Counted from the stretch's first letter, positions 1 through 13,740 are shown. The stretch is 64,000 nt of DNA from Pterobdella sp. o SKG-2022 (GCA_964035795.1 OZ038325.1:4841163-4905162), one strand, 5' to 3'. The notes: generated from the letters alone by a model not told the origin. Translations and numbers: made by a program.

Positions 1-196
1 GAAGAAGAAGAAGAAGAAGAAGAAGAAGAAGAAGAAGAAGAAGAAGAAGAAGAAGAAGAAGAAGAAGAAGAAGAAGAAGAAGAAGAAGAAGAAGAAGAAG
101 AAGAAGAAGAAGAAGAAGAAGAAGAAGAAGAAGAAGAAGAAGAAGAAGAAGAAGAAGAAGAAGAAGAAGAAGAAGAAGAAGAAGAAGAAGAAGAAG

Positions 197-197
<1 letters not shown>
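1..197. repeat. (GAA)n microsatellite
   Basis: Perfect GAA/TTC triplet repeat running from the window edge, so its true length is unknown. Long purine/pyrimidine mirror tracts of this kind can form triplex DNA. It abuts a GT tract directly. Confidence 0.98.
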
Positions 198-290
<93 letters not shown>

Positions 291-297
291 TTTTTTT
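198..297. repeat. (GT)n microsatellite ending in a T run
   Basis: Nearly perfect GT dinucleotide repeat with one interruption near 227, ending in about nine T. The reading frames across it only translate the repeat and are not genes. Confidence 0.97.
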
Positions 298-679
298 AAT
301 GTTTATGAGTATACCTATAAATATATGTCTGTGTTTATGAATGTGCGTATGCTTATTTGTATGTGCAAATATAAATGTAATAACTTTTAAATAAAGTCTA
401 TAAAATTTAAAAAGGTTCGCAAGCGTCGTTGATGCATGTGCTTCAAATGTGCGTGCATTTGTGTGCTTTATGGATGTGTGTGCATCGGATGGGATGTTTT
501 ACGCGTGGGTGGTAAGCATACACTTGCAAAACAACTCTTTGAAACATAGTACCTCGATGAACGCGGAAAAATATTAAGCAAAAATAAAATAAAAACCCAG
601 TAGCAATAAACATTAACCTGGATTTTGAATCATTAATGGTGTCTTTTGAATGTTTGATGATGCTCTGAAGCATGAGGCA

Positions 680-1680
680 GTTAAAAAAGGACACAAGTGG
701 GTTAAAAGAGAGTGGAGTATAACTGAGATGGGGTTGAGTAATGAGAGGGGTAGGGTGTGGGTGGAATGTGGATGATAAGGGTGTGGGGGTGAAGAAAGGG
801 TGAAATAAGGATAGAGTGGATGGTGGAGGGAGCGTAGGAAAGCTTTGCCGAGGTTGTGCGTGAAGTTTGATTTTGGAAATGATCTAGATGAAGTGTGAGT
901 AAGTTTGGTGGAATCTATGTGGGTTGTGGGTGAGATTTGGTGGAATCTATGTGGAGTGTGGGTGAGATTGGGTGGAGTCTATGTGGGGTGTGGGTGAAAT
1001 TTGGTGGAATCTATGTGAGGTGTGGGTGAGATTGGGTGGAGTCTATGTGGGATTGAGAGGGAAATGCAACTAAAACTTGGGTAGGTGGAGGTTTTATTAA
1101 GAGTTGTTTTGAGATGTGGATAGAAAGTGCATGGGTTGTGGATGTAATGGGAACGTAGTGTGACTTAGGTTTGAGTAAAATGTTGAGTGTGAGAAAGTGA
1201 AAAATAAGTAAAGAAGTGGATGATTTATGGGTAAGGTGTGGAGCAATTTCTGGTGAGTAGAATGGGGTATAAGTGAAGTTTGAATGGGTTTTGAAAAGAT
1301 TTAGTGGTGGGGTAATATGGCGAAAACCTATTTTTGAGGCTGTTATGGTGAAGTAAGTGGTAAAGGTTCAGAAAAAGATGGGAGATGAGAAAACTGTAGA
1401 CATGTGAGTGAATGTGAAATGTGGCAAAGATTTGGGAAGTTTGGGTGGAATGTAGAGTTGTGGATGTGAAGTTGGCAGGCTTAAGTGGTAGATAGGTGCA
1501 ACGGGAGTGCTATTTAGATAGGTGGATAGTGAGATGAAATTTTGGTAGAGCTTAGACAGAGTTTGTAAGAAAAATTGATAAAAAATCGATGCACAGAAAA
1601 GGTAGATACGAACCACAACATGTGAACTTATACTCAAAACACACAATTATCAAAAAAAAACAAATGAAATCAAAAAAGAG
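680..1680. repeat. G/T-skewed stretch with a 32-bp tandem repeat
   Basis: About 1 kb in which the plus strand is rich in G and poor in C, unlike its surroundings. Inside it a 32-bp unit containing GGTGGAATCTATGTGG repeats at 907, 939, 971, 1003 and 1035 with one to three changes per copy. No convincing coding frame or splice signals on either strand. No gene is seen from 300 to 1680. Confidence 0.75.
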
Positions 1681-2289
1681 TTAACAAAAAAATCAAAAAA
1701 AAAACAAAAAACGAATAAGAAAAGACCAAAATGTGTTTGAAGGTCAAACACGCCACAAGCGTACAAGGGATGTTGAGACGTCTAGACTGTGTACAGCTTC
1801 AGTGGCGCTTTTTATATGGAGTGTTGTGCGGGTCTGCATTGCAATTCAGTATTAACATAGTGCTTTTATGCTTTTTACTATATATTAATGCTCCTATAAT
1901 TTTTGAACCTAAAGATCTTATTTTTCTTGAATAATTTTGCAACTAACACTTCATTTTATAAATATATTTTTGTGGTAATACTTAAATTTGTTATTATGTT
2001 TTTATTTATAGAAATCATAAAACCTTCAATCATTCAATACTTTAATCAGGTTAAAAACGCAGAAAATAAATTTTATCAAATATATAAAACAACAAAATGA
2101 AGAAATTAAAAAAGATAAATATAATTATCCAACTGTTTATTATATACATAAAGTTTTTGGAAAACAAAATATAAGTTGTTTTCAGGTTGAAAGAGGCAAA
2201 TGAATATAAGGGGGTATTGAGGATAGAAAATAGTGAAAAGGTTTCATTCATAATATACTATTTAAGAAGTAATAATGATAATTATACTA

Positions 2290-2325
2290 ATGAAAATAAT
2301 AAAAATAATAATAAAAAAAAAAAAA

Positions 2326-2400
<75 letters not shown>

Positions 2401-2415
2401 AATAATAATAATGTT
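2290..2415. repeat. (AAT)n microsatellite
   Basis: AAT/ATT triplet repeat after a poly-A run. It encodes poly-Asn in one frame only because of the triplet; there is no gene context. Confidence 0.95.
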
Positions 2416-3138
2416 GATAAGGAAACATTAAAAAACCACAAGCACAGATTAAAATAGACTTTTTATGCCATGAATATTTAAGTAGCTCACCAGACTCATA
2501 AACAAAAAACAAGAATAATAAAAAAAATAATAAAAATAAAATTAAAAAAAAAAGCTGAATAAGAATAAAGAAAGATAAAACTTTAATAATATAAAACATA
2601 AAAATAGAAAATAATGTTGTAAAAATATTGCAATATATAAAAAATATGAGTTTCAAGCATAATTGTATCTGTGGTATGAATAATAAATACATATTAGTCA
2701 TAAAATAAAAAACACAAATAATAATGAAAATAATTATAACCCATAATATATAAAAAAAACAATGATAATGTTCAAGATAATATAAAAATTAGCATATTCA
2801 AAATGTGACTCATTGATGACAAAAAAAAACACTAACAATTGATAGATTAAAAAAAAATGGAAAACTAAAATAAATTATGTAATAATAAAATGATAATAAT
2901 AAACATTAAAAGAATAAAAAAAATAAGAATTTAATTTCAAACGTTGTTTACATTTACTTATCTGGGTTACCCGCATACAGTGAAGAAATTGGTTGCAACT
3001 GTGTGGAAGCATAAAACTAGTCTAAAAAGGTATACCACTTAGATCCACAACCAATCAAATGGCATTAGAAACCTCATGTATGAAAAAATACTTAAACTAA
3101 AAAATAGGCTTGTATTAATATGTATTTTGCATGTTTAA

Positions 3139-3427
<289 letters not shown>

Positions 3428-5733
3428 CAATTATTCATACATATAGGTAGATTTTTATGCATATATGCGCCCATACGCTGCATACGGTGCCATACAAACT
3501 GTTCATAAATAAGAGAATCTGGGGTTTACTTCTATGCCGTCTGCTTTTCAAGCCTGATCGAAAACTAAATGCTTCAAAGTGTGTTAATTTTTGTAGTTAT
3601 TTTCTATGGGATTACTAATATAATGGTAGATGTTTGATGACTCAATGCTTGCTGGTGATGATGAAGTGAGTTTTAGTTGATCAAGATTTCAATTGATGAA
3701 GACACTATCAATGCATTACAGCTTTTAAAGATTTTCAAACAATATTTTATAATCTATTTTTTCAATATCTTATTTCAGTATCATTCAATAAATGTGATTT
3801 TATGAATAATTTATTTATAACGTAAACATTATTTTATTTCATTGCTGGATATTCATAAACTAATAAATTTTAATTTTACGAAAATTTAACAGTGCTTAAT
3901 ATTTTATGAGATTATAAAATATATGGAAAAGTTGGAGCTTTTATTCCACCTTATTATTATTATAACTTAAAACATACATACATAAGATGTCTGAAAAGAA
4001 AACTCAAAAGTTATAACATTTCAAACAGTATTAGCCCCATCATATTCTCATGTTTGTATTACAAACACTGAGTTAATCTAACACACCTAATCTAAGCATA
4101 CTTATAACTCTAGAGTCTACTCAAAAGGTAATAGCGAATCTACCACATTTGATGAAGTGATCATTAACACTATGCTGTTATTATTATCTTTATTATTCAT
4201 ATATTACAACAATGGTGATGATGATGATGTGCCCTGGGAATACGTTACCACCATCTGGTGTTCATTACTGATTTGTTGACATGCCTCATTCATACCACTG
4301 CCTTTCATTAATTGAATTAGGATGGATGGATGCATGCATAACTGATTGAATAGATGAATTAATGGATGAAATATTTCAAAAAATATAAACCGAAGATGGA
4401 TGGGGAAAGATGAATGAAGAAAACAAATATAAATGCATTGGGGAAGATAGGAAGGAATGAGAGGCCTCAGATGAATTTGTAGCCTTTTGTGAGATGAATG
4501 GTTATGTTTTACAAAGACTCAGATGTTTTTTTCATACACTTGAGTTTGTTAAATACAATTAGCTGAAATAGTTTACAAGTGTCACATTTGAAATCAAAAC
4601 TAAATTAATAAATTTTATAACAGCACATTGGTATATTTTTTGAAGTTTCATTACTACTTAACTTGTCATAATATCAACATTCAGTTGCTCAATGTAGTTT
4701 TCACATTGTTTAGTGAGCCAACTGCATAGTGTTACATTGCATTCCATTATGAAACATTCACATAACGTACATTAACATTATGAAGACTTGCACTATGGAG
4801 AGTTTAAATATTGAACATTTACACTATAAAATTTCACATATTAAATACTTAAAAAGTGAAAATTTACATACTTAATACACAACGAAACCTTTACACTATC
4901 AACCACTTACATGAACACTCACACCACAAAACATGAACCTGATAGTCCCAACTGCACAGACACGTTCAAACCTCACCCGTGCATGCCAGTACACCTATGT
5001 AGAAACTCATGAGATGCATGAAACTAGGTTGATTTAATTAAAAGCAATTGAAATCACTTATAGAGATTTATATTAAAAGGGATTCAGATTGTCGTCATTG
5101 ATGTGTCTAGACACCATCAGAGATTAAAGAGGGTTCACTTGTGTGTTTGAAGTAGCTCAGACGTGGCGTTGTGGAATGTTTATATAAGAGATAGGTTTCT
5201 TAATTTGTTGATGTTGTTAGACTTTAGGTTCATCTCTGTGGTGATGAGCTGTTGTTTGTTTCTACTAGTAATATGGAAAGTTTGTGTGGGTATAAAGGAA
5301 GGACCAGCAAAATTACATATTCACAAACTATTAATAGCGGGCAAGCCTTTCACTTAATTTATTACATATTTAGTTAATTTTTCGAAAACCAATGATTATT
5401 TTAAAATGAAACCATACAAAAAAAGCATTCAAGCACATTTTAATATTTCCTCCACCACTACTACGGCCAATGAAACATCACCAAGACCCCGATAATGAGT
5501 AACACTCCACACGAAATTAATGTTATGGTTAAATTTAATGTAATAGCTTATACGCAACAATGGGGCATTATTTTTGGCTGTCTCTTGCGCTTTGATCTAT
5601 AGACTTGTCATTTTTCCATTGTGCTAGCTGAATTATTATCATTATTTGTAACTGTATACCTATATTGTCACTGTGCATAGATAAAACTTTAAATGTAAAT
5701 TTGGTAATTGTCTCAAGTATGATTATGTTTTTA

Positions 5734-5898
5734 TTGTATTGTCAACAAACACGAAGTATTCATTCAAAAACAGACACAAAGCTTTTCATAAAACTAGCTT
5801 GCATTATCAAATGAACTTCATTTAATAATGTAAGCTAGTTTTACGAAAAGCTTTGTGCCTGTTTTTGAATGAATACTTCGTGTTTGTTTGACAATACA
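5734..5898. repeat. Long palindrome, foldback/MITE-like element
   Basis: Two arms of about 73 bp (5734-5806 and 5825-5898) are near-perfect reverse complements around an 18-bp loop. Each arm contains AAAGCTTTGTG or its complement, a TTTTTGAATGAATACTTCGTG block and a TTGTATTGTC outer end. No coding capacity. Related single-arm or two-arm copies occur at 12030-12080, 19680-19825, 27763-27880, 52660-52725 and 54060-54110. This makes it a dispersed non-autonomous family, probably mobilised by an unseen transposase (inference). Confidence 0.85.
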
Positions 5899-6293
5899 AT
5901 TTGATTCAGGCTATTCTACGTCATCGATTATGTTTTTATCATCTCTTTATTTATAGTAGTATTATTAATAGCAACAATAATTTAGGTTATAATAATAATA
6001 CTACATCTGCATATTGGAGGAAACAGGAGTAAAATCCTGCGTGCGTATTTAATAGGGGATAAACATTGGTTAATGTGTGTGTGTTTGTCTGTGATAATAA
6101 CTCACTCGAACTATTGACTGATCTTTATGACTTTTGAAGACTAACAGAGGGTTGAATGAAAGAAAAGTGATTGATGGCTTGCAAATGAATTACTTTAATA
6201 AATCATGGCTCAATAGATGAATAAATGGATGAATTAATGAATCGATAGATGAATAAAGAAAATGAATAAGTATTACTAATGAGACAAAGGATG

Positions 6294-6296
<3 letters not shown>

Positions 6297-6361
<65 letters not shown>
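6297..6361. repeat. (GATA)n microsatellite
   Basis: Perfect GATA tetranucleotide repeat of about 16 units. Confidence 0.97.
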
Positions 6362-6362
<1 letters not shown>

Positions 6363-7877
6363 ATTGTTGTTTAGAAGAATGAAAGGGTTTCACAAACATT
6401 GAATTTACAAATTTAGCGTCTGACACTGATAGTCTGTAAACCATCACTTTAGTCATTTTTATTGTTATTTTTATTATTATCATTATTATTTTTTTTGTTT
6501 TTTAATTATCTTATTAATAATATTTTTTCCTTCTTTTCATTCCGCATTTATTTTTTTTTCCACTATTTTGATGATTCATGATCTTTCATATCATATGAAA
6601 GAGTAATAGTAAATTATATAATTACAAACCATCATTATCATCGACCAGCAAAAGCACCTAGATGCTAACAAAATTTTATATTTTGAAATCATTATTGCAG
6701 CTTATCCTCCTTATTACTGTTAAGGGATCAGCTTCATACAGACATGTATGCTTGCGAATCAATTGTACCCTGGACGTCTGTCTGCTTGTCTGGCTTCGTG
6801 TTTCTCTCTGTTTTTGCGTTTTGACATATATTTCTTTGTGCTTATAAATTTTTTCATGTACCTATATTTATAATTTTTCTAAATGTTCTTAATTGGTTGT
6901 TATTTTTATAGTTCATCGTTTATAACTCTGCCATTGTAGGTGTATGTTCTTGTCTCTTTGTTTTCATGCTTTTTCATATGTGGATTTGTGGTTTTTTCTT
7001 TATATGTGCGTCTATTTTTACTCATACTTTTTTCAATGTGTTTCTATACTTGCCTGTCTGTGTGAATCTATGCCTGAGTCTATAATTGTCTTGCTTAGTC
7101 TATTTATAAATATGGATTTACACCATAAAAAGCAATATTTTTTGTGTGTTTTACATTATTTTCTGTATGTTTTGGTAATTTTTATTTCCAAAAAAAACAA
7201 TATTATAATGAAAAAATACATCAAAAAAAAAAAAGAGTAATAATAATAGCAGTAATAATAACAATACTATAAGAAAAACAATATTACTTTCATATATTTC
7301 TGCAACTTGACTTAATTTTTGTTTTTGTCTGCATCTTTAGGTTTCTTTGTATAATTATTTAGATTTATATCTTTTGTGCAATACTTTGCATATATAAACA
7401 CCAACTAGCTGTCTATATTTTTAGCTGTGTGCATTATTTTTGAAAACACATTGGTATGTTTGTTCACGCGCACACTTACTCAAATGTTGTGTTATTATTA
7501 ACACAATAGGTGTGTTAATAATAAATCAAAGATGTTGTATAAATAGTACAAAACCAGGTTACTAAGAATGTCACTATCCACCTTGTTTTAGTTACAAAGA
7601 AGAAAAAAGTAATTTAGAAAAAAAAATTCAAGTGCATTTAAAAGGTGGATAATATTCGGTTACCAACTTTAACTGTTGTCCTTGAGTTTGTTGCGTGTGT
7701 GTGCGTGTGTGCTGAAAAGTTTTGCGTATATTAAAGCCCTTATAATATGAAAGTTAATTATTTCGTTACAACAGGTTCAAAGGAGTTTTGAGAACTACCA
7801 AAAGCTAAAATAACTTTTGAAAATTAACTCCAAAGACACTAGAAAACTTTAATATTAATATTAATTAAATTATGCGT

Positions 7878-7913
7878 CACGTGCTTTGTAATGTGACGTC
7901 AATAATGACGTAG
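7878..7913 (+). promoter_or_regulatory. E-box plus CRE-like cluster upstream of the orphan gene
   Basis: CACGTG (7878-7883), the full palindromic cAMP-response element TGACGTCA (7894-7901) and a half-site TGACGTAG (7906-7913) lie within 36 bp, ending 43 bp before the proposed ATG at 7957. These match the known binding motifs of bHLH-Zip (USF/Myc-like) and CREB/ATF factors. No TATA box is evident. That this is a core promoter is inference. If the first exon lies further upstream it would be an internal element. Confidence 0.4.
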
Positions 7914-7956
7914 ACACAAGTGGGTAGGTCCAACCGCCGAGAGAAACACCAGCGTC

Positions 7957-10575
7957 ATGAGTGACCTTCGGATGGTTTACAACAACAACAAAAACTACCA
8001 CAAAAACAATCTCAACAAAAACAACAACTACCCTAACAACAATCTCAACTATCACAACAACAAAAATAACAACAAGAATCAAAAAAACTCTTTTCGGCAG
8101 CATCATTCCGAACAACAAATGCCACCCCACGTGACCAAATCGTTGGATGGAGAGGAGGGTATGTTGTTGTACAAACAACGACTCAGACAACTCAACAACC
8201 TCGATAAAGAATGCTTCCAGGTAACTTTCATGCATGGATGGTTCGGTGGTTAATGCATGCAAATGTGAATTGGTGGTTAATGCATGGATGCATAAAATGA
8301 ATGTATGAATGAAAAAACTGATGTTTAATGCAGGTTCAAATGGATGCATGAATTGGTTTTCACTGAATGCATGGGTAGATGGAAAAGTGAATTGATGGTT
8401 AACCCACGCATAAGCTGACGAATGAATTTGTATTCAGTGAATGCATGTATAACGAGAAAACAAAAAAATGAATGATCTGATGATGAATAAATTGATGGAT
8501 GAATGGGTGGATAATGAATGGAAGGATGGATGTATGGATGAACAGATAGATGGATGTATGTGTGAATGGACGGTTAGATGAATGAATAAATATTTAAGTG
8601 AAAAATTAAATAGGGATGAATGGATGAATAAATAAAAGATTGGATGAGTGACTGGATGGATGGATGGATGAATGCAGAGATTAAGTGATCAATGCAGACA
8701 TCGAGGTGTGTTTACACGGGTGCAACACCAAAAAACTGGAAAAAAAACAGTTTTTTTGGCATAATTGTTTTATTTCATTTTCTCATTAAGGCTATAATTA
8801 TATTGATTTTGTATTTTATGAGCGCATGGAAGAATTAAAAAAGGTAGAAAGGTTAGATGGTTGAACGTATAAATGAAGGATGGATGAATGAATTAATAAA
8901 TGGATGTAGAAAATAATGCATAGATGTAAAATTGAATGGATAAATTAGGAATGAATGGATGAATTTGGAAATGAATGAATAAATGACTGACTGAATGCAT
9001 GGATAGCTGGATGGATAGTTAGATAGAGAATAGATGGATAGATGGGTGGATGGATGGATGGATAAAAATGAATTCAACGTTGAACATGACTTTTTGATTG
9101 ACAGGTTCCTCCCAACAGAACTATAAGTTCAAACATTCCTCTGTTTGGAGAGTGCAAAAATAACAACAAAAACAACAATAAAAACAATAATGATACCAAG
9201 TCGCACTTTTTTTTCCGTCGGAGATTGTGCACACTAGGATCAAAAGATTGCCAAAAAAAATTTGACTCATTTGGCAACTCCTTTTCTGCCTCACCTCGAC
9301 CTTCGTCGGCCTTGCACGGTAACAGGAATGCTGTGTGTGCCTCGGAGAACACGATAGAAGACCTTCGCAGTTGTGAGGAGTTCGAGGATGATGTATTTAA
9401 TGACCACCTCAAACACCTCGACAAGATGCTACCCTCACAAAGCCCCAACAACCGAAGTAAGAGTTTCAGTTGCCACAGTAGCAACCAAGGACGATCGACA
9501 TCAAGCTCTCAAAACTATGGTTGGTTTAGTGGGGCTGGAAATAGTATTTTAATTGAAACAAATTGACAATGTATGTCTTGATCTCACACAGCTTTGTGCT
9601 CAACTTCATCACTTCTTTGTGCTGTAATTAATTCTGCAGTTTTGAGCTTTACTTAAATTAACTGTACAAAAAAATCTAAGTTATTCAAAAATAAATCTAT
9701 AATATTAAAAGTTTCTTATTTGAAACGCAAACTACTCAGTGCATTTTAAATACAACTGTAGTTTAAGATCTTTAAAATTTCACTCTAAGCATCATAAAGT
9801 CAAATAGCTATAAAAATATTATCTTTAACCCCCATAACACAACCTTAATTCAAATCCTAATAAACTGCCAGCTCAAATACCAGCCGATGCCAAAGTCGAA
9901 AAGGGATCTTCAAGAAAGGCGAGTCTCAAGGAAGACAAACTGAAAGGAACACACAAAACCACAGAAGACAGAAGCTCGCCATGTGTTGCTGATGAACCTG
10001 CCTCAGAAAACAACGTGAAAAAGTTGTTGATGAAGTGTGCCATCTTCAAGCTGGTTAAGAAAACCACCATCAGATTGGCTTGCAGTCCCAACCAACAACA
10101 AGCACAACATTCATCTCAGCAACAGAAACAACAGCTGCCTCACAAAGCTGCTGCTCCTAAAACAATAACATCTAAAACTATAACAGCAACTACCAAATCA
10201 ACATTGAAAACATCAACAAAAGTTTCTTCAACAAAATCTTGCGCGTTGACCAACAAAACTACAACCACCGCTGCAACAAAACACCACAACAACTTCAAAA
10301 ACATCTTTTTCCGATCTTCTACTTTGCAAAACAAACACACCTCAAAACAACCGCCACAACAAGCAACATCAGACAAGCAACACCAGCGACAACACAAACA
10401 CAACAAGGCAGCCACCCTGCCCGCAAAGAAAACCCTCATAGCGGAGTTTGACACGGAGTCTGGTCTCACGACGACAGAGGCTCTGAAGCTCTTGCCACCT
10501 AATTATGTGGACATGATCTTCAGCAGGGAACCGCCTCCTCCAGTACCTTCCAATTTCGATACCTCTTGTAAATAA
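7957..10575 (+). CDS. Orphan Asn/Gln/Lys-rich protein, three exons
   Basis: I do not recognise this protein. Three phase-compatible exons were found: 7957-8220 (ends CAG|gtaac), 9105-9519 (after tgacag, ends TATG|gttgg) and 9884-10575 (after taccag, to TAA), giving about 456 residues. Exon 1 has a long Asn/Lys stretch, then a charged helical segment (LLYKQRLRQLNNLDKE). Exon 2 has another Asn/Lys patch, an acidic block (RSCEEFEDD) and a Ser-rich end. Exon 3 is basic and Thr/Gln-rich and ends in a more ordered segment with LPPNYVDMIF and REPPPPVPS, a proline-rich run that could bind SH3 or WW domains. No signal peptide or membrane segment. The ATG at 7957 is the first in an open frame that begins after a stop at 7906; an upstream exon cannot be excluded. 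An intracellular, largely disordered protein is my inference. Confidence 0.55.
8222..9065. repeat. Degenerate ATGGATGAATG minisatellite DNA in the intron
   Basis: The intron between exons 1 and 2 of the orphan gene is built largely from diverged ATGGATGA/ATGAATGG-type units at 8230-8690 and 8865-9065. Only non-coding repeats are seen. Confidence 0.75.
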
Positions 10576-10880
10576 CTCTTCTTATAAAAATATTATTATT
10601 GTTTTAATTTATTTTATGTTATTAATTAAAGTTATTTCCAAGTTACGAAGTTTATTATAATTGTTACATCAATACTGCATAGAGCTATAGGAAATTGAAC
10701 ATATATTCGCCTCAAAATTTAATTTATTATCTTCACCATTTCAAACCACAATGGTTGCAACAACTTCATAATCACTTCCACACATTTCATCCAACTTATA
10801 CAACTCATACAAACCATCATTTCTTCGACTGCGGCTTTCCAACTACCCCTTGAACGGATTTGCATAGGTAATTCAAACTT

Positions 10881-10919
10881 TGCGGCGCAGACAAAACTCA
10901 CGAGTTTTCCAGCGCCGCA
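10881..10919. other. GC-rich nested hairpin
   Basis: TGCGGCGC (10881-10888) pairs with GCGCCGCA (10912-10919), and inside it AAAACTC (10893-10899) pairs with GAGTTTT (10902-10908). It is the only strongly GC-rich spot for several kilobases. Function unknown; it could be a structured RNA piece or a transposon end. Confidence 0.45.
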
Positions 10920-12989
10920 GTCTTTAGTGCAAACATCTTGCTGAAGGAGGGGGTCACATACCGTATGTTCATTTCAATAGAATAACACTCCACTTTGCCA
11001 TACTGTCTCCATCATTGGTTCCAATCGTTATTACGGGGTTTTAATCCAATCTTAGAGTGCAACACCTAAGCTTCATGAAACCTTGCACAATCTGCCTCAC
11101 AGCTAAACTTCTACTTGGAGCTTGATCATTCATGATAACCGCTGCCATCTGTCATGTGATCCTCCCAAAGCTTTCTCATACCTTGGAAACCACATCGAAC
11201 TCGACTAGTCATGATAAAATTGTAGTGACTCTATAAAGACAAAAAAATTGCAATATTGATTATTTGTTGACGCAGTTGATTATCGCCTATATTTAAATAA
11301 ACTATTTATATGAAACGCCTGCTTCACTTCAATAAGGCCAATCAAATAGAACCCAAAGACTATAAATATATGAGCATAATAACTTAAATAAGTCTCTGCC
11401 GATTTAAGTTTTATCATCGTTATCATTATTTTTTTTTACCATTTTCATCGTTATACTTTTCATCACCATCATCATTATCATAACAACCATCATTTTTTCT
11501 TCATCACTAATATCATTACGACAAACAGCAATTGTGCTCATACACCCCGCAAAAGAGGAGTGTGATTATTTTTATAACGATCAGTAGTTTAATATCTGTT
11601 GTTGTAGTTTCTGTTGTTGATGACTGTGTTAAAAATAAAACAATACTACAACTCTTTTGTGCTTCAGCTCGTGTATAAAACAAAAAAAAAATCAATGACA
11701 TACGATACAATAGAATGAAATTCCCTAAAAATCCATACAATGAAATGAATACAATACCGTTTAACATTCGAGCACAATGCAAAAACTTTCGAGATCAATA
11801 ACCTGAAAAAGTGAATGTAATGCTTTTTGAAAATATTTTGTGGGAAAACTTTCAGGCGTTTCTTATGAAATGCTATTTTTGAAATTGATAGTTTAGTGAA
11901 AAATTTTCATGCATACTCACAAAAAGTACTGGAAGGTGATAACTAAAAGCAATTGAGAATTAGTTTTGGTGCTTATGAGAGGAGAGATTGATTTGTCTAC
12001 AATGTAGTTTGTTAGACGACTGAAAATTTATTTGAAAATGCACAAAGCTTTTGAATAAATACTTTGTGTTTGTTTACCTAAGTAAATATGATAAAGCTTC
12101 ATTTTCGAAAACCTCGAGTTATTTTGTTTTATACAAAACACCAAAGCTCCTTCATTGAATCTTTTTGAGTATTTTTGAAATATTCCACAAGTCGTGTTTA
12201 TAGTCACGAAAATAAAATCAGGGCAAAAACAATGATTTTATAACTGCTGATGATTTTCGAGAGATTGATAGGTATAGCACAAGCATGCCCCTCAGCCATG
12301 GCCATAAGCCCTATCTAATATTGCGTATGATTTAACGAATAACGACTAAATAATTGAAAATGAATGAGAAGCAATTGATTAACAATATTATCGACACTTT
12401 TATTGACTTCTTACTTGTGATTATCAATTTTTGAATGATTGTCGTCATTGTTTCACAATGGCCAATCTAATGAACTTTATTGAATCTTTTATTTATATTT
12501 ATTGCATTAGTAATTTTTATTTGACATAATTTTTTTGCACGTGAATCTTTTTGTTCTGATGACATGTATAGTTCTATAACAGGCAATCCTAATTTTTTGA
12601 TATTCTTATAGCTTCAATTATTATTTATACCACCGTTTCATCATAGCTTTTGATAATTATAGAAAAAAGACACTAAAAATGAAATTTAAACGACATAAAC
12701 TCCAGAAGTTTCTAGGAGAAATAATTATAATTAAAGAAAACTATGGAAATTGTTAAAACCAAGTGAATTGTTTATAAGCCATAAGCTCTGGAAAAGAGAA
12801 GTTTTGAGGATTCTTCTGAAAGTAGACCTTGAGGGATCGCGGTGCTTTGAGATATTTTTTTTCGAAATGTTCATTGCCTCATTTATAATATGGTCCATCC
12901 ACACTTGGGCAATGGTCACCATAAGGCTGAAGCCAATGGGTCCGGAGTCATGCGTAGTAGTTTATTGTCGTATAAGAAGTTCGAAAACG

Positions 12990-13190
12990 AAATAATAATA
13001 ATATAATAATGATAATAATAAAAATAATAATAATAATAAAAATAATAAAAATAATAAAAAAAATAATAATAATAAAAATTAAAAAAAAATAATTATTATT
13101 ATAATAATAATAATAAAAACAACAACAACAATAATAATAATAATAATAATAACAATAACAATAATTTATTATTAATAATAATAATTAATA
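12990..13190. repeat. Imperfect (AAT)n tract
   Basis: About 200 bp of AAT units interrupted by AAA and AAC. Non-coding. Confidence 0.9.
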
Positions 13191-13740
13191 ATAATTTGAG
13201 AGATAGTGACTAAAGAATAGTTCAAAATCTAGAGATTATTTTCTGTTATTGCTGAACTTTTGGAAATCACATATATATATATTTTCTTTCAAATTATATT
13301 TGCTATTTTTCAGTTAATACTTCATTGATTTCAGTTTTAGTCAATTATAAACTTAGTCTCAGTTATTTGAAGCTTTTATTTCGACTTGATACAAACGTCA
13401 TGTTTAGTATTGGGCTGAAAAACAAAAAAGTTTATAACTGTAAAATTATTTTTTATTATATTCTATAAATTAGGGGTTTTTATTTTTGTAAAGAATATAT
13501 TAATAACTATCAAATATTTTCCGTTGCCTCGCGGGTAAGCTCCTTGTCAGAAGCGAAGACTAAGAGAGACAACTCTGACAGAAAACTATTCCCAGGTGAT
13601 CTTTGGGTAAAGTTCTTAGAAAATAACTATATGGGTAGGTTGTGCTCTTCAGCTTTGGTAGGCAATCACCCTAGTGATGGTGTCACGATAAAAATACTGG
13701 TGGTAGTTTAACCTAAAAATAACTAGCCTCAAAAGAGAGT

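Larger units (their letters stand above)
10576..13740. other. Intergenic stretch, no host gene recognised
   Basis: AT-rich sequence with a GC-rich double-stem hairpin at 10881-10919, a copy of the foldback family at 12030-12080, a possible reverse-transcriptase scrap on the minus strand at 12731-12960, and AAT repeats at 12990-13190. No supported exon chain on either strand. Confidence 0.5.

Noticed and set aside
1368..1646. Minus-strand 92-residue frame with a hydrophobic start
   Set aside because: Biased composition from the G-rich strand, no domain, no splice or promoter support.
7870..8349. Minus-strand 159-residue Val/Ile-rich frame
   Set aside because: Antisense shadow of the Asn/Lys-rich exon on the plus strand.
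12731..12960. Minus-strand DSGPIGFSLMVTIAQVWMDH, which resembles a reverse-transcriptase motif
   Set aside because: Only about 25 residues fit, the flanks do not continue into other RT blocks and no YVDD-like motif follows. Too short to call.
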